Assembly (NCBI GenBank): GCA_947475275.1
Contig: CANJNE010000010.1
Span: 1 to 46,222, forward strand
Reading direction: 5' to 3'
From: Flavobacteriales bacterium
Lineage (GTDB): Bacteria; Bacteroidota; Bacteroidia; Flavobacteriales_D; Crocinitomicaceae
Length of the DNA: 46,222 nucleotides
Shown here in pieces: positions 26,661 to 35,635 of the stretch. The notes under the pieces are model-generated. The model was given only the letters and a program-made list of their open reading frames with translations, did no database searches and was not told the DNA's origin. The position numbers and the translations under genes are program-made. Each line of letters opens with the position of its first letter. Within the stretch, counting starts at the first letter, position 1.

Positions 26661-28673
26661 CTATTTGTAATTTCTCGCAGCAATTTTTATGAATTCGTAC
26701 TTCAATTCTTCTTTATGTAACTGCTCTTGACTGATGTCATCTCCTTTATACTCCCATGCTGCAACATACTTGAAGTTTTCATCATCTCTTAAAGTTTCAC
26801 CCTCTTCATCTTGATACTCATCACGAAAATGCCCACCACAAGATTCTTTTCTTTGAAGCGCGTCAATCGCCATAAGTTGACCTAAATCTATTAAGTCTGC
26901 TACACGAAGTGCTTTTTCTAATTCAGGATTCAATTCTTCAGCGGATCCAGGAACAAACACATCCGCAAAGAACTCTTTTTTCAAAGTTGCAATTTCCTCT
27001 ATGGCTTCTTTAAGACCTTGCTCGTTTCTACCCATTCCGACTTTGTTCCACATGATTAACCCTAAACGCTTGTGGAAATGATCAACAGACTTTGTTCCAT
27101 TGTTTGACAACATTCTATCGATTGATGATTTCACGCGGTTTTCAGCTTCTTCGAATTCGGGTGTATCAGTAGGGATTTTTCCAGTACGAATTTCATTTGC
27201 TAAATAATCAGAAACAGTATAAGGAAGCACGAAATAACCATCGGCGAGACCTTGCATCAATGCAGAGGCTCCTAATCGATTTGCTCCGTGATCAGAAAAA
27301 TTAGCCTCACCTGCAACGAAACAACCTGGAATTGAGGATTGTAGGTTATAATCTACCCAAACTCCCCCCATTGTGTAATGCACAGCAGGATAAATTTTCA
27401 TCGGTGTTTCGTATGGATTCTCGTCTGTAATCTTTTCATACATTTGAAAGAGATTTCCGTATTTTTCTTCAACCCACTTTTTTCCTAATTCTAATATTTT
27501 ATCCTCAGAAGGATTTTGATCTCCCTGTGCAAAAGCAGCCTGTTTACCTTTTGAGCGAATTTCAGATGAAAAATCTAGATAAACTCCTTCGTTGGTATCA
27601 TTAGCCTCTATACCATAGCCAGCATCGCAACGCTCTTTTGCAGCTCTTGAAGCGACATCACGTGGCACAAGGTTTCCAAAAGCAGGATATCTTCTCTCTA
27701 AGAAATAATCTCTATCCTCCTCTGCTAACTGTGTTGGTTTCAAGCGACCTTCGCGAATAGCCTCGGCATCTTCTTTTCTTTTTGGAACCCAAATTCTTCC
27801 TGAATTTCTTAACGATTCTGACATCAGGGTCAACTTTGACTGATTGGCACCATGCACCGGAATACAAGTCGGGTGAATTTGAACAAAACAAGGATTAGCA
27901 AACATGGCGCCTTGTTTATGTATTTTCCATGCTGCAGTAACGTTACTTCCCATCGCATTCGTTGATAGAAAATACACATTACCGTAGCCACCAGTTGCAA
28001 TTATTACTGCATGTGCAGAATGTCTTTCGATTTCTCCTGTTACAAGATTTCTTGCTATTATACCTCGCGCCTTGCCATCCACCTTAACGATGTCTAACAT
28101 TTCGTGCCTGTGAAACATTTGAACACGACCCAAGCCAACCTGGCGAGATAATGCAGAGTATGCTCCTAATAACAATTGCTGTCCGGTTTGTCCTGCAGCA
28201 TAAAATGTTCGCTGAACCTGAGTTCCGCCAAAAGAACGATTATCCAAAAGACCACCATACTCACGCGCAAATGGAACACCCTGGGCAACACATTGATCTA
28301 TAATATTGCCTGAAACTTCCGCCAATCGATGCACATTTGCCTCGCGCGCGCGATAGTCTCCACCTTTAATGGTGTCGTAGAATAATCTATAAATGCTATC
28401 CCCGTCATTCTGATAATTTTTCGCAGCATTTATACCACCTTGTGCAGCGATTGAGTGCGCCCTTCTTGGGGAGTCCTGAAAACAAAATGCCTTAACATTA
28501 TAACCCATCTCTCCTAATGATGCAGCTGCAGATGATCCAGCTAAACCAGTTCCAACAACAATTACATCAATTTTAGGACGATTATTTGGAGCAACCAACT
28601 TCAAATGATTTTTATAATCTGTCCATTTCTGGGAAATGTGACCTTCTGGTATTTTTGAATCTAACATAGACAT
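26661..28673 (-). CDS. sdhA: Succinate dehydrogenase/fumarate reductase flavoprotein subunit
   Basis: This is the catalytic subunit that interconverts succinate and fumarate with covalently bound FAD. The 670 residues match the Bacteroidota form. The FAD dinucleotide-binding loop is [12 protein letters not shown] (39-50), and His73 in [16 protein letters not shown] is the covalent FAD attachment. [27 protein letters not shown] and [12 protein letters not shown] are conserved. The start is ATG, with a second possible ATG two codons on. It follows sdhC by 16 bases and precedes sdhB. The subunit forms a complex with SdhB and the cytochrome b subunit at the inner membrane. Confidence 0.97.
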   Translation of the reverse strand: MSMLDSKIPEGHISQKWTDYKNHLKLVAPNNRPKIDVIVVGTGLAGSSAAASLGEMGYNVKAFCFQDSPRRAHSIAAQGGINAAKNYQNDGDSIYRLFYDTIKGGDYRAREANVHRLAEVSGNIIDQCVAQGVPFAREYGGLLDNRSFGGTQVQRTFYAAGQTGQQLLLGAYSALSRQVGLGRVQMFHRHEMLDIVKVDGKARGIIARNLVTGEIERHSAHAVIIATGGYGNVYFLSTNAMGSNVTAAWKIHKQGAMFANPCFVQIHPTCIPVHGANQSKLTLMSESLRNSGRIWVPKRKEDAEAIREGRLKPTQLAEEDRDYFLERRYPAFGNLVPRDVASRAAKERCDAGYGIEANDTNEGVYLDFSSEIRSKGKQAAFAQGDQNPSEDKILELGKKWVEEKYGNLFQMYEKITDENPYETPMKIYPAVHYTMGGVWVDYNLQSSIPGCFVAGEANFSDHGANRLGASALMQGLADGYFVLPYTVSDYLANEIRTGKIPTDTPEFEEAENRVKSSIDRMLSNNGTKSVDHFHKRLGLIMWNKVGMGRNEQGLKEAIEEIATLKKEFFADVFVPGSAEELNPELEKALRVADLIDLGQLMAIDALQRKESCGGHFRDEYQDEEGETLRDDENFKYVAAWEYKGDDISQEQLHKEELKYEFIKIAARNYK

Positions 28674-28689
28674 AACATTAATTTTAAAT

Positions 28690-29637
28690 TTATTTAGTTA
28701 GATAAATGACTATCGGAATTATTGCAAAGCCGAGTGGAACTAGAATTGAAAAAACTAATCCAAACTTCTTTATTAAGGGTGTGTATTTACGATGATTTAA
28801 TCCTAGAGACTGGAATGCTGATGAAAACCCGTGCATCAAATGAAATGACAAAACAATCATGGATAAAACATATAATAACAATGCAATTTCAGGCATTGTA
28901 TTCGTTTCAAACCCTTGTTCAGATCTATTATGACCAAAAAAAGCATAAACCAAAGAATGTAAATCTTTATATCCTTCCGCTATTTCGACATTTTTATCTT
29001 TATTCTCAAACATTTTAGGGTCTATCTCTTGTCCTTGAGATTTAGCCGCTTCAATCTCACTGTTTAACCATTCATCACTAATGAATATTTTGTTTCCATC
29101 TCTAATTTCAAATTGAGCGGATACTGGCAGCTGCATACCACTTGTTGTGTAATATAATGTGTCACCTGAAGGATTTCCTGTTTGAGGAGGATATACAACG
29201 TAAGTATGTAAGGGCATTTGCTTTGAGGAATATTTCATTTTCCACCAGAAGTTTGCCATGTGAATAACGATAAAAATCAATATCGCAGAACCTAAAACAG
29301 CCATTTGACGCGCAGGAAGCTTTGAATTCGCTGATGGATTGTTATAATGATAATTTACTGGTCTAGCCTTTTTATTTTGAATAGCAAGTAAAATACCATC
29401 TACGGCGTGAAAAAGTATTGATATATAGGTGACGTAAGAAAGTATTTTAATAAACGGATTATGAGTCATAAAGTACGCGTACTCATTAAATGCCCGCTTT
29501 CCGTCTTCACCATCAATAAGTATAAGTTGTAAATTACCCAACAAATGCCCCACGAGAAACAAACACAGAAATAAACCTGTTAACGCCATCCAGTATTTTT
29601 TTGCAATTGAGGATGAAAGAATCGCTGATTTGCTCAT
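28690..29637 (-). CDS. sdhC: Succinate dehydrogenase/fumarate reductase cytochrome b subunit, with long loop insertion
   Basis: This is the membrane anchor that binds haem b and menaquinone; in Bacteroidota a single protein does the work of SdhC and SdhD. I place the start at ATG 29637 ([18 protein letters not shown]), giving 315 residues. The track start at 29661 is a TTG that lies inside the -7 promoter box. Five helices are visible, with haem-ligand histidines likely in [22 protein letters not shown] and LSFHLMHGF. Compared with family members of about 220-230 residues it has roughly 70 extra residues between helices 3 and 4. The insert is polar and reads like a folded soluble segment. Confidence 0.92.
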   Translation of the reverse strand: MSKSAILSSSIAKKYWMALTGLFLCLFLVGHLLGNLQLILIDGEDGKRAFNEYAYFMTHNPFIKILSYVTYISILFHAVDGILLAIQNKKARPVNYHYNNPSANSKLPARQMAVLGSAILIFIVIHMANFWWKMKYSSKQMPLHTYVVYPPQTGNPSGDTLYYTTSGMQLPVSAQFEIRDGNKIFISDEWLNSEIEAAKSQGQEIDPKMFENKDKNVEIAEGYKDLHSLVYAFFGHNRSEQGFETNTMPEIALLLYVLSMIVLSFHLMHGFSSAFQSLGLNHRKYTPLIKKFGLVFSILVPLGFAIIPIVIYLTK

Positions 29638-29658
29638 TTTAGTTCTTTTTTTAAGGTA

Positions 29659-29666
29659 CAAATTTA
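29659..29666 (-). promoter_or_regulatory. -7 promoter box for the sdh operon
   Basis: On the minus strand TAAATTTG exactly matches TAnnTTTG. A start near 29653 gives a leader of about 16 bases to the ATG at 29637. This is why the upstream TTG at 29661 cannot be the real start. No good -33 box is seen. Confidence 0.5.
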
Positions 29667-29781
29667 ATACTTACAACAATGTTTATCTCTTATGGTTCTT
29701 ATTTAGATTTATTTTAAATAATGCGTGGTGGTTATTTTGATTTCGCTTCAACGTTCTTAGGAATACTTAAATGATGTTGAC

Positions 29782-30126
29782 ATGTGCAGAACAGGAACTT
29801 TTCTAATTGCTTTTGGGTTATTTATTTCTTTTGATTTATTAAGTCAAGCCGAAAACATCAATGAAAATGAGATTTTACGGATAAAAACTGTTATCGCCGA
29901 ACAAAATGATTGGGTACAAATTTACCCTAACCCGTCATACGGTGAAATAACACTTATAAGTGAAATGTATGCAGATGTTTTTATAGTGGCCGAAACGGGA
30001 AACTATGTGCAAAACATTACACTTTTAGAAAATGAGGAACAACAAATAATTCTTCCTAAAGGAAACTATATTGTTAACGTAAAAAGTGGTGATAGAATTA
30101 TTCCTAAACGTGTTATCGTTAATTGA
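29782..30126 (+). CDS. Small exported protein made of a signal peptide and a T9SS-type sorting domain only
   Basis: The 114 residues contain a hydrophobic signal peptide (residues 1-22, cleaved near LLSQA), a linker of about 24 residues, and then a CTD-like module (residues 46-114). The module begins IYPNPSYGEITL and ends with a typical GNYIVNVKSGDR and positively charged RVIVN tail. No cargo domain is present, unlike the 400-600-residue cargo proteins elsewhere. PorA of Porphyromonas gingivalis is a CTD-bearing protein that acts in T9SS signalling, so a regulatory or decoy role is possible, but that is inference. It converges on the LD-carboxypeptidase gene with one base between stops. The ATG at 29782 is chosen because the earlier ATG at 29771 runs into a stop. 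Confidence 0.72.
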   Translation: MCRTGTFLIAFGLFISFDLLSQAENINENEILRIKTVIAEQNDWVQIYPNPSYGEITLISEMYADVFIVAETGNYVQNITLLENEEQQIILPKGNYIVNVKSGDRIIPKRVIVN

Positions 30127-30127
30127 T

Positions 30128-31021
30128 TTAAACCTGTGTGAGTTGCACTTCATTGTCATTGACTTCCAAAACATATTGGTAACCAAGAATTAAAGCCCTA
30201 TTGTCATCGACATGCCCCGCTGGAAAATCAAATGCTATGGGAATATTTCTTTGTAACAATTTTGAAATAATAATTTCCTTATAACCTTGTCCGAAAGGTA
30301 TGGCACTATCCTTTAAATCTGTGAAACCACCGACAATTAAACCTTTAATCTGATTTAAAACACCAGCTTTTTCGAAAGCATACAACATGCGATCTATATT
30401 ATAAAGCTGTTCTCCTATATCTTCAATAAACAAAAGTTTATTATTATAATCTATGTTATCATTTGTTCCTAATAGACTATACAAAATGCTTAAGTTTCCA
30501 CCCACCAACTCTCCTTGAGTCTTGCCCAATTTATTTTCTATACACGAATTCAGTTTGTATGATAGTTTTTTACCTGTAATTGCATCGATTACAGTTTCTT
30601 TTGCTTCCACAGAATTTTCTTTCAAGTTCAAAGGCATGGTTGCGTGCACGCTTGGAATATTTATCCTATTCAATCTATTGTGAAAAACAGTGATATCACT
30701 AAAGCCTATTAACCATTTAGGGTTTTTCTGAAAATTATTCCAATTCAATCTGTCAACTATGCGAACAGCGCCATAACCACCTCTCGCACACCAAATTGCA
30801 TCAAAACTATCATCGTCCAAAGCGCGTTGCATATCAGAAATTCTCACTTCATCTGTGCCTGAAAAATAGTGGTGGTGTCCCAAACAATGCTCCGAAATTT
30901 GCACTTCGTAACCCTTTTCCTCAAGAAAAACTTTAGCATTCTCCACAGATTCTTTGTCAATGGCCTTTGCGGGCGAGGTGATATAGATTTTACTGCCTGG
31001 GACAAGGGGTTTTATTTGCAT
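30128..31021 (-). CDS. LD-carboxypeptidase (peptidase S66, muramoyltetrapeptide carboxypeptidase)
   Basis: This cytoplasmic serine peptidase (LdcA family) removes the terminal D-alanine from murein tetrapeptides during cell-wall recycling. The 297 residues match family S66. The nucleophile is Ser108 in WLIGFSDIT, the glutamate lies in LLFIEDIGEQLYNIDRML near residue 200, and the histidine lies in AGHVDDNRA near residue 269. The glycine-rich WCARGGYGAVR near residue 77 is conserved. The ATG lies only about 27 bases after the lipoprotein terminator, so the gene either has a promoter overlapping that hairpin or depends on readthrough. Confidence 0.93.
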   Translation of the reverse strand: MQIKPLVPGSKIYITSPAKAIDKESVENAKVFLEEKGYEVQISEHCLGHHHYFSGTDEVRISDMQRALDDDSFDAIWCARGGYGAVRIVDRLNWNNFQKNPKWLIGFSDITVFHNRLNRINIPSVHATMPLNLKENSVEAKETVIDAITGKKLSYKLNSCIENKLGKTQGELVGGNLSILYSLLGTNDNIDYNNKLLFIEDIGEQLYNIDRMLYAFEKAGVLNQIKGLIVGGFTDLKDSAIPFGQGYKEIIISKLLQRNIPIAFDFPAGHVDDNRALILGYQYVLEVNDNEVQLTQV

Positions 31022-31040
31022 TTCTTAAAAATTTATTCAT

Positions 31041-31063
31041 AAAAAAAGGGGGCTAGCCCCCTT
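31041..31063 (-). terminator. Terminator of the lipoprotein gene
   Basis: On the minus strand AAGGGGG, loop CTAG, CCCCCTT is followed by seven Ts (31041-31047 as A on the plus strand). It is a strong Rho-independent terminator 22 bases after the lipoprotein stop. The plus-strand side lacks a T tract, so it acts mainly on the minus strand. Confidence 0.92.
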
Positions 31064-31084
31064 CTCAAATTATTTGATGGATTA

Positions 31085-31411
31085 TTACATATTTTTCAAT
31101 GCTTCCATTGCTTTGTCTTGCATTTCTTTTGCGTTATTCATCGCATCTTCTTGCATTTCTTTTGCTTTGTCCATCGCATCTTCTTGCATTGCTTTTGCAT
31201 CTTCTACAGCATCGCTAACGTCAGCTGCATCCATAGATGCATCTTCAGCACCTTCTGCTGCGTCTGCTGCTGCATCAGTTGCTGCATCCATAGCTCCTTC
31301 AACTTCTCCAGCCATTTCAGTCAATGCGTCTTTTGCTTTTTCTTCATCAGACTTACCACCACATGCAGCCAACAATGCAACTGCAGTAATCATTAAAAAT
31401 GTTTTTTTCAT
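31085..31411 (-). CDS. Alanine-rich outer-membrane lipoprotein with 11-residue helical repeats
   Basis: The 108-residue protein has a lipoprotein signal peptide ending in the lipobox LLAAC, so the mature protein begins at Cys17. CGGKSDEEK right after the cysteine resembles the charged lipoprotein export signal of flavobacteria, so surface exposure is possible. The rest is Ala/Glu/Asp/Met-rich helix, ending in near-identical 11-residue units (AKAMQEDAMDK, AKEMQEDAMNN, AKEMQDKAMEA), which predict a long amphipathic helix that could form a right-handed coiled coil. No enzyme motif is present. It has its own promoter and terminator, so it is an independent and probably well expressed gene. It might play a Braun-lipoprotein-like role, but that is a guess. 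Confidence 0.85.
   Translation of the reverse strand: MKKTFLMITAVALLAACGGKSDEEKAKDALTEMAGEVEGAMDAATDAAADAAEGAEDASMDAADVSDAVEDAKAMQEDAMDKAKEMQEDAMNNAKEMQDKAMEALKNM
31115..31213 (-). repeat. Three tandem 33-base repeats inside the lipoprotein gene
   Basis: Units 31115-31147, 31148-31180 and 31181-31213 each carry about 11 codons and share TTGCATT and CTTTTGC cores and GCATC ends on the plus strand. A more degenerate fourth copy may precede them. The unit length is a multiple of three, so gain or loss of a copy would keep the frame and lengthen or shorten the helix. Confidence 0.8.
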
Positions 31412-31436
31412 GTTATTTTAAAGTTTAATACAGTAA

Positions 31437-31444
31437 CAAATGTA
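31437..31444 (-). promoter_or_regulatory. -7 promoter box for the lipoprotein gene
   Basis: On the minus strand TACATTTG exactly matches TAnnTTTG, 26 bases before the lipoprotein ATG. No -33 TTG is seen at the expected distance. Confidence 0.5.
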
Positions 31445-31707
31445 AAAATATTTTCAAAAGCTACAGTTTTTTTATGAATTTTTATTACCCTTAAAAGTTT
31501 GTTAACACAGAGGATTGCAGTAAATGAAAGATTCTTTGGGCTTAGACTCTTTTTTTGTAGACTTGGTTGAACCTCGCAATCATTTCACATGCAATGATTA
31601 CTCACGGTGGGTCCTGAAAAGGAGATAATATTCTATTATTTTCAAAGCTCTTGGAAATTTTTACAAAAGGGTGCATCTAAACATTATGTTTCACAATTGG
31701 ATCAGCA
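31445..31707. other. Noncoding gap between the lipoprotein and ispG promoters
   Basis: With its flanking promoters, the gene-free stretch runs from 31412 to 31754 (343 bases). The track's extended ispG start at 31671 lies inside it but is upstream of the ispG promoter. The only structure I see is a weak AT-rich inverted repeat AATCATT-8-AATGATT at 31578-31599. There is no tRNA, no ORF with support and no known riboswitch that I recognise. It could hold an uncharacterised small RNA. Confidence 0.5.
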
Positions 31708-31735
31708 TTGTTAAACACTATTATGTTTACATTTG
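31708..31735 (+). promoter_or_regulatory. Promoter for ispG
   Basis: TTG (31708-31710) and TACATTTG (31728-31735), 17 bases apart, match the Bacteroidota -33/-7 promoter. Transcription would start near 31741, after the track start at 31671 and 14 bases before ATG 31755, so the short start is preferred. Confidence 0.65.
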
Positions 31736-31754
31736 TTATAAATGTATTTCCTCT

Positions 31755-33710
31755 ATGCAAGACAAACAAAACGACAACTTTTTACCCTATACAACTGATC
31801 CGCTTCAAAGGCTGCGCTTTCAAACTAGAGTTGTAAAAATTGGTGACATCAAAATGGGAGGAGAAAACCCTATAGTGGTGCAGTCAATGACAACCACAGA
31901 CACTATGAACACAGAGGAAACTATTCAACAGTGCATTAGGATGGTAAATGCTGGTTGTGAACTGATAAGAATTACGGCGCCAAGCATTAAAGAAGCTGAA
32001 AATTTACAACACATAAAAAATAAGTTAGAAGATTTATATTGTCAGGTTCCGCTTGTTGCTGATATTCATTTTACTCCAAACGCTGCTGAAGTAGCTTCAA
32101 AAATTGTCGAGAAGGTTCGTGTAAACCCAGGAAATTACGCTGACAAGAAAAAATTCGAGAACATTGAATACAATGATGAAAGTTATTCGGCCGAACTAAA
32201 ACGCATTGAAGAAAAATTCACACCATTGGTTATATTGTGTAAAGAACATAAAACAGCAATGCGCATTGGAACCAACCACGGCTCATTATCAGATAGAATT
32301 CTAAGCAGGTATGGCGACACTCCAGAGGGGATGGTTGAGTCCGCAATGGAATTCATACAAATATGTGAAAAACTGAACTTTCACGACCTCGTAATTTCGA
32401 TGAAGGCCAGTAATACATTGGTAATGGTTCAGGCATACAGACTTTTGGTTGCAGAAATGCTCAAGAGCGGGATGAATTATCCTTTACATTTAGGCGTCAC
32501 TGAAGCCGGTGATGGTGAAGATGGAAGAATTAAATCTGCTGTAGGTATTGGTGCATTACTCGAAGATGGTATCGGAGACACTATAAGGGTTTCTTTAACG
32601 GAAGACCCAGAATTTGAAATACCTGTTGCACGCAAACTATTATCAAAATTCAATACAGTAAATCCAGAATATCAAATACCGCAGACTTCTATAAAACTTC
32701 CATATAATCCATATCAATATAAAAAAAGAGAAAGTAAAGATTTAGAAAATATTGGTGGGAAAAATGTTCCTGTTGTAATCTCCGACTTATCACATAGAGA
32801 TAACATAACGCAAGCAAACTTTTATGGAGCAGGATACACTTATTCACCTTCCCTAGACAAGTGGAACATTCAAGATCAAGCGGTTGATTACATATATATC
32901 GGTCATAAAACTATTGATTTTGAGATTCCAGGTACCCTAAGAATCTTATGTGAAATCGAAAACTGGAAAGATAATTATACAAATAAAGAAGGGTATTTTC
33001 CCCTAATAAGAACACAAATAGAACTTGAAAAACTAAATGAAAATCAAACTGTATTCTTAGAAATACATCCAGGGCAAGAATATAATTGGAAAGCCCTAAA
33101 AATCAGAACAAATATCATTCTAGTTTTGGTTTCGAATTACTCTAATACAACACATATATTTCGCAATTTTTACACGACTTTAACGGAAAACAATATCTCT
33201 TCCCCTGTTATTTTAAAAAGAACGTTAAACGAACATGATGATGAAAGCTATCAATTACACGTAGCCTCAGAATTGGGTTCGTTATTCATAGATGGATTTG
33301 GTGATGGGATTTGGCTTGATGGACCTCATTCACTGAAACATTTAAACTCAACATCCTTCGGTATTCTTCAAGCAACGAGAACAAGAATATCCAAAACAGA
33401 ATATATATCATGTCCGTCATGTGGAAGAACCTTATTTGATTTACAGGAAACAACGGCCAAAATAAGAAAAGTTACCTCGCATTTAAAAGGCATCAAAATA
33501 GGTATAATGGGCTGTATTGTTAATGGCCCAGGAGAAATGGCTGATGCCGATTACGGTTACGTTGGCTCTGGACCAGGCAAAATCAATCTCTATAAAGAAA
33601 AGGATGTGGTTAAAAGAAATATACCTGAAAACGAGGCTGTTACGGCCTTAGTCGACCTTATAAAAGAAAATAAAGACTGGGTAGAACCAATAATTTCTGA
33701 AGAACAATAG
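31755..33710 (+). CDS. ispG: 4-hydroxy-3-methylbut-2-enyl diphosphate synthase (long form)
   Basis: This [4Fe-4S] enzyme of the MEP isoprenoid pathway reduces 2-C-methyl-D-erythritol 2,4-cyclodiphosphate. I start it at ATG 31755 (MQDKQNDNFLPY), giving 651 residues. The track's 679-residue version would need a GTG upstream of the promoter. GGENPIVVQSMTTTDTMNT is the TIM-barrel start, and the C-terminal CPSCGRTLFDLQ and GCIVNGPGEMADADYGYVG supply the three cluster cysteines. The extra middle domain (about residues 290-530) is the insert of the long Bacteroidota/plant type. The stop TAG overlaps a parS-like site. Confidence 0.95.
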   Translation: MQDKQNDNFLPYTTDPLQRLRFQTRVVKIGDIKMGGENPIVVQSMTTTDTMNTEETIQQCIRMVNAGCELIRITAPSIKEAENLQHIKNKLEDLYCQVPLVADIHFTPNAAEVASKIVEKVRVNPGNYADKKKFENIEYNDESYSAELKRIEEKFTPLVILCKEHKTAMRIGTNHGSLSDRILSRYGDTPEGMVESAMEFIQICEKLNFHDLVISMKASNTLVMVQAYRLLVAEMLKSGMNYPLHLGVTEAGDGEDGRIKSAVGIGALLEDGIGDTIRVSLTEDPEFEIPVARKLLSKFNTVNPEYQIPQTSIKLPYNPYQYKKRESKDLENIGGKNVPVVISDLSHRDNITQANFYGAGYTYSPSLDKWNIQDQAVDYIYIGHKTIDFEIPGTLRILCEIENWKDNYTNKEGYFPLIRTQIELEKLNENQTVFLEIHPGQEYNWKALKIRTNIILVLVSNYSNTTHIFRNFYTTLTENNISSPVILKRTLNEHDDESYQLHVASELGSLFIDGFGDGIWLDGPHSLKHLNSTSFGILQATRTRISKTEYISCPSCGRTLFDLQETTAKIRKVTSHLKGIKIGIMGCIVNGPGEMADADYGYVGSGPGKINLYKEKDVVKRNIPENEAVTALVDLIKENKDWVEPIISEEQ

Positions 33711-33724
33711 TTTCACGTGAAACA
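33709..33724. other. parS-like ParB-binding site, 15 of 16 match
   Basis: AGTTTCACGTGAAACA differs from the widely conserved parS TGTTTCACGTGAAACA only in the first base. It begins on the last two bases of the ispG stop and lies between ispG and mnmG, 1.93 kb from the second site. ParB bound to parS organises the origin region and recruits condensin. ParA/ParB genes are not in this window. Confidence 0.78.
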
Positions 33725-33733
33725 CAACTAACT

Positions 33734-35605
33734 TTACCTGCCAATATGAATTAACAATACTGATATATCACTTGGTGAAACACCACTAATCCGCGAAGCT
33801 TGTCCAATTGAACGAGGTCTTAGTTTAGAAAGTTTTTCCTTTGCCTCAAGACTCAAACTATTCATAGAAGGATAATCAATATTGTCCGGTAATAAAACAT
33901 CCTCTAGCCGCTTTGTTTTTTCAGCAAGATCTTGCTCTCTTTCTATATAACCCTGATATTTTAAAAGAATTTCAACTTGCTCTAAAATATCTTTTTCATC
34001 TGGAAGGATCAAACCTAATGTATGAAAGAGTTGATCATCCATTTCTAGAATGTCTCCTACACTCAACTGAGGCCTTGCAACCAGCGAGGCAGCCTTAACC
34101 TGTTGAGTAATCGGGGAAGAACCCAATTCCTTTAAACGAAGGTTGGCTTTGTCTGGTGAAACACCAAAGGTTCGAAAAGAATAAAGTGAACTATCTATTT
34201 TTGTCTTTTTACTCTCTATTAAACCTATTTGAGTTTCATCCAAGAGACCGAGCTTATGTCCAAAATATGATAACCGCGTGTCTGCATTGTCTTGTCTTAA
34301 TAGAATTCTAAATTCAGCCCGGCTAGTAAACATTCGATAAGGCTCTTCAGTACCTTTTGTAATTAAATCATCAATAAGAACACCTATATAAGCCTGATCA
34401 CGAGACAGAATAAAAGATTCCTCTCCTTTAACATACAAATTAGCATTAATACCTGCCATAAGGCCCTGGCAGGCCGCTTCTTCATAACCTGTGGTTCCAT
34501 TAATTTGACCCGCAAAGAAAAGTCCACGAATTAACTTGGTTTCAAGAGAATGCTTCAATTGTGTTGGTGGAAAATAATCATACTCTATAGCATAACCTGG
34601 TCTAAACATTTTTACCGATTCCAAACCTGGGATTGTTTTCAATGCCTTCATTTGAATTTCCTCCGGCAAGGAAGAGCTGAATCCATTCAAATAAATTTCC
34701 ACAGTTTTCCAACCTTCTGGCTCCACAAATAATTGATGCCTATCTCTATCCGCAAAACGATTTATTTTATCCTCGATACTCGGACAATACCTCGGGCCTG
34801 TGCTTTTAATTGATCCGTTAAACATTGGTGAACGATCAAAACCCGTCCTTAAAACATCATGTGTTTTAGTATTGGTATAAGTAATGTAACAAGGTAATTG
34901 CTTATTTAATACTGTTCGTTTTCTAAAACTAAAAATAGAATGATGTTCATCACCATTCTGAACTTCCATTTTAGAATAATCTATTGACCTTCCATCTAAT
35001 CTTGGGGGCGTACCCGTTTTCATTCGGCCCGCTTCAAAACCATGGTTCACCAAGTCCTCTGTAATACCTATTGCGGCTTTTTCTGCCATTCGACCACCAC
35101 CAAATTGTTTTTCACCTAAATGAATCAAACCATTTAAAAAGGTTCCGTTGGTCAATACAACGGCATTTGAATAAATTGAGAAACCCATGGAAGTCCTAAC
35201 GCCCTTTACATAACCTTCTTCAACGATTAAACCCACACACATGTCTTGCCAAAAATCCACATTCCGATTAGACTCAAGTGACAACCTCCATAATTCAGAA
35301 AACAACATTCTATCATTCTGTGTGCGGGGGGACCACATGGCCGGGCCTTTTGAACGATTCAACATACGAAATTGCAAGGCGCTCGAATCGCTGATGACAC
35401 CCGACTCACCGCCTAAAGCATCAATTTCACGAATTATCTGACCTTTCGCAACGCCTCCCATTGCAGGATTACAACTCATTTGAGCTATAGTACCCATATT
35501 CATTGTCAGCAACAAGACCTTACTGCCCATTTTCGCGGCCGCATTCGCGGCCTCACAACCAGCATGACCTGCGCCAACAACAACAACATCATAATGACCT
35601 AGCAT
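33734..35605 (-). CDS. mnmG: tRNA uridine-5-carboxymethylaminomethyl modification enzyme MnmG (GidA)
   Basis: MnmG works with MnmE to build the cmnm5 group on U34 of several tRNAs using FAD, NADH and methylene-tetrahydrofolate. I choose ATG 35605 ([20 protein letters not shown]), giving 623 residues, the usual length; the track starts at a TTG seven codons earlier. [12 protein letters not shown] is the FAD-binding loop, [15 protein letters not shown] near residue 45 and [14 protein letters not shown] near 200 are signatures, and [19 protein letters not shown] near 420 with the C-terminal SGVSPSDI contact MnmE/tRNA. It is last in the DUF4175-rsbW-ybeY-mnmG operon. Confidence 0.96.
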   Translation of the reverse strand: MLGHYDVVVVGAGHAGCEAANAAAKMGSKVLLLTMNMGTIAQMSCNPAMGGVAKGQIIREIDALGGESGVISDSSALQFRMLNRSKGPAMWSPRTQNDRMLFSELWRLSLESNRNVDFWQDMCVGLIVEEGYVKGVRTSMGFSIYSNAVVLTNGTFLNGLIHLGEKQFGGGRMAEKAAIGITEDLVNHGFEAGRMKTGTPPRLDGRSIDYSKMEVQNGDEHHSIFSFRKRTVLNKQLPCYITYTNTKTHDVLRTGFDRSPMFNGSIKSTGPRYCPSIEDKINRFADRDRHQLFVEPEGWKTVEIYLNGFSSSLPEEIQMKALKTIPGLESVKMFRPGYAIEYDYFPPTQLKHSLETKLIRGLFFAGQINGTTGYEEAACQGLMAGINANLYVKGEESFILSRDQAYIGVLIDDLITKGTEEPYRMFTSRAEFRILLRQDNADTRLSYFGHKLGLLDETQIGLIESKKTKIDSSLYSFRTFGVSPDKANLRLKELGSSPITQQVKAASLVARPQLSVGDILEMDDQLFHTLGLILPDEKDILEQVEILLKYQGYIEREQDLAEKTKRLEDVLLPDNIDYPSMNSLSLEAKEKLSKLRPRSIGQASRISGVSPSDISVLLIHIGR

Positions 35606-35635
35606 CACCTCGTATTTTAATATCAAATGAATATA

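Noticed and set aside
31074-31421. Plus-strand ORFs of 115 and 92 residues opposite the lipoprotein gene
   Set aside because: They are Ser/Ala- or Cys/Phe/His-rich shadows of the tandem repeats. The minus-strand gene has a lipobox, a promoter and a terminator, which the plus frames lack.
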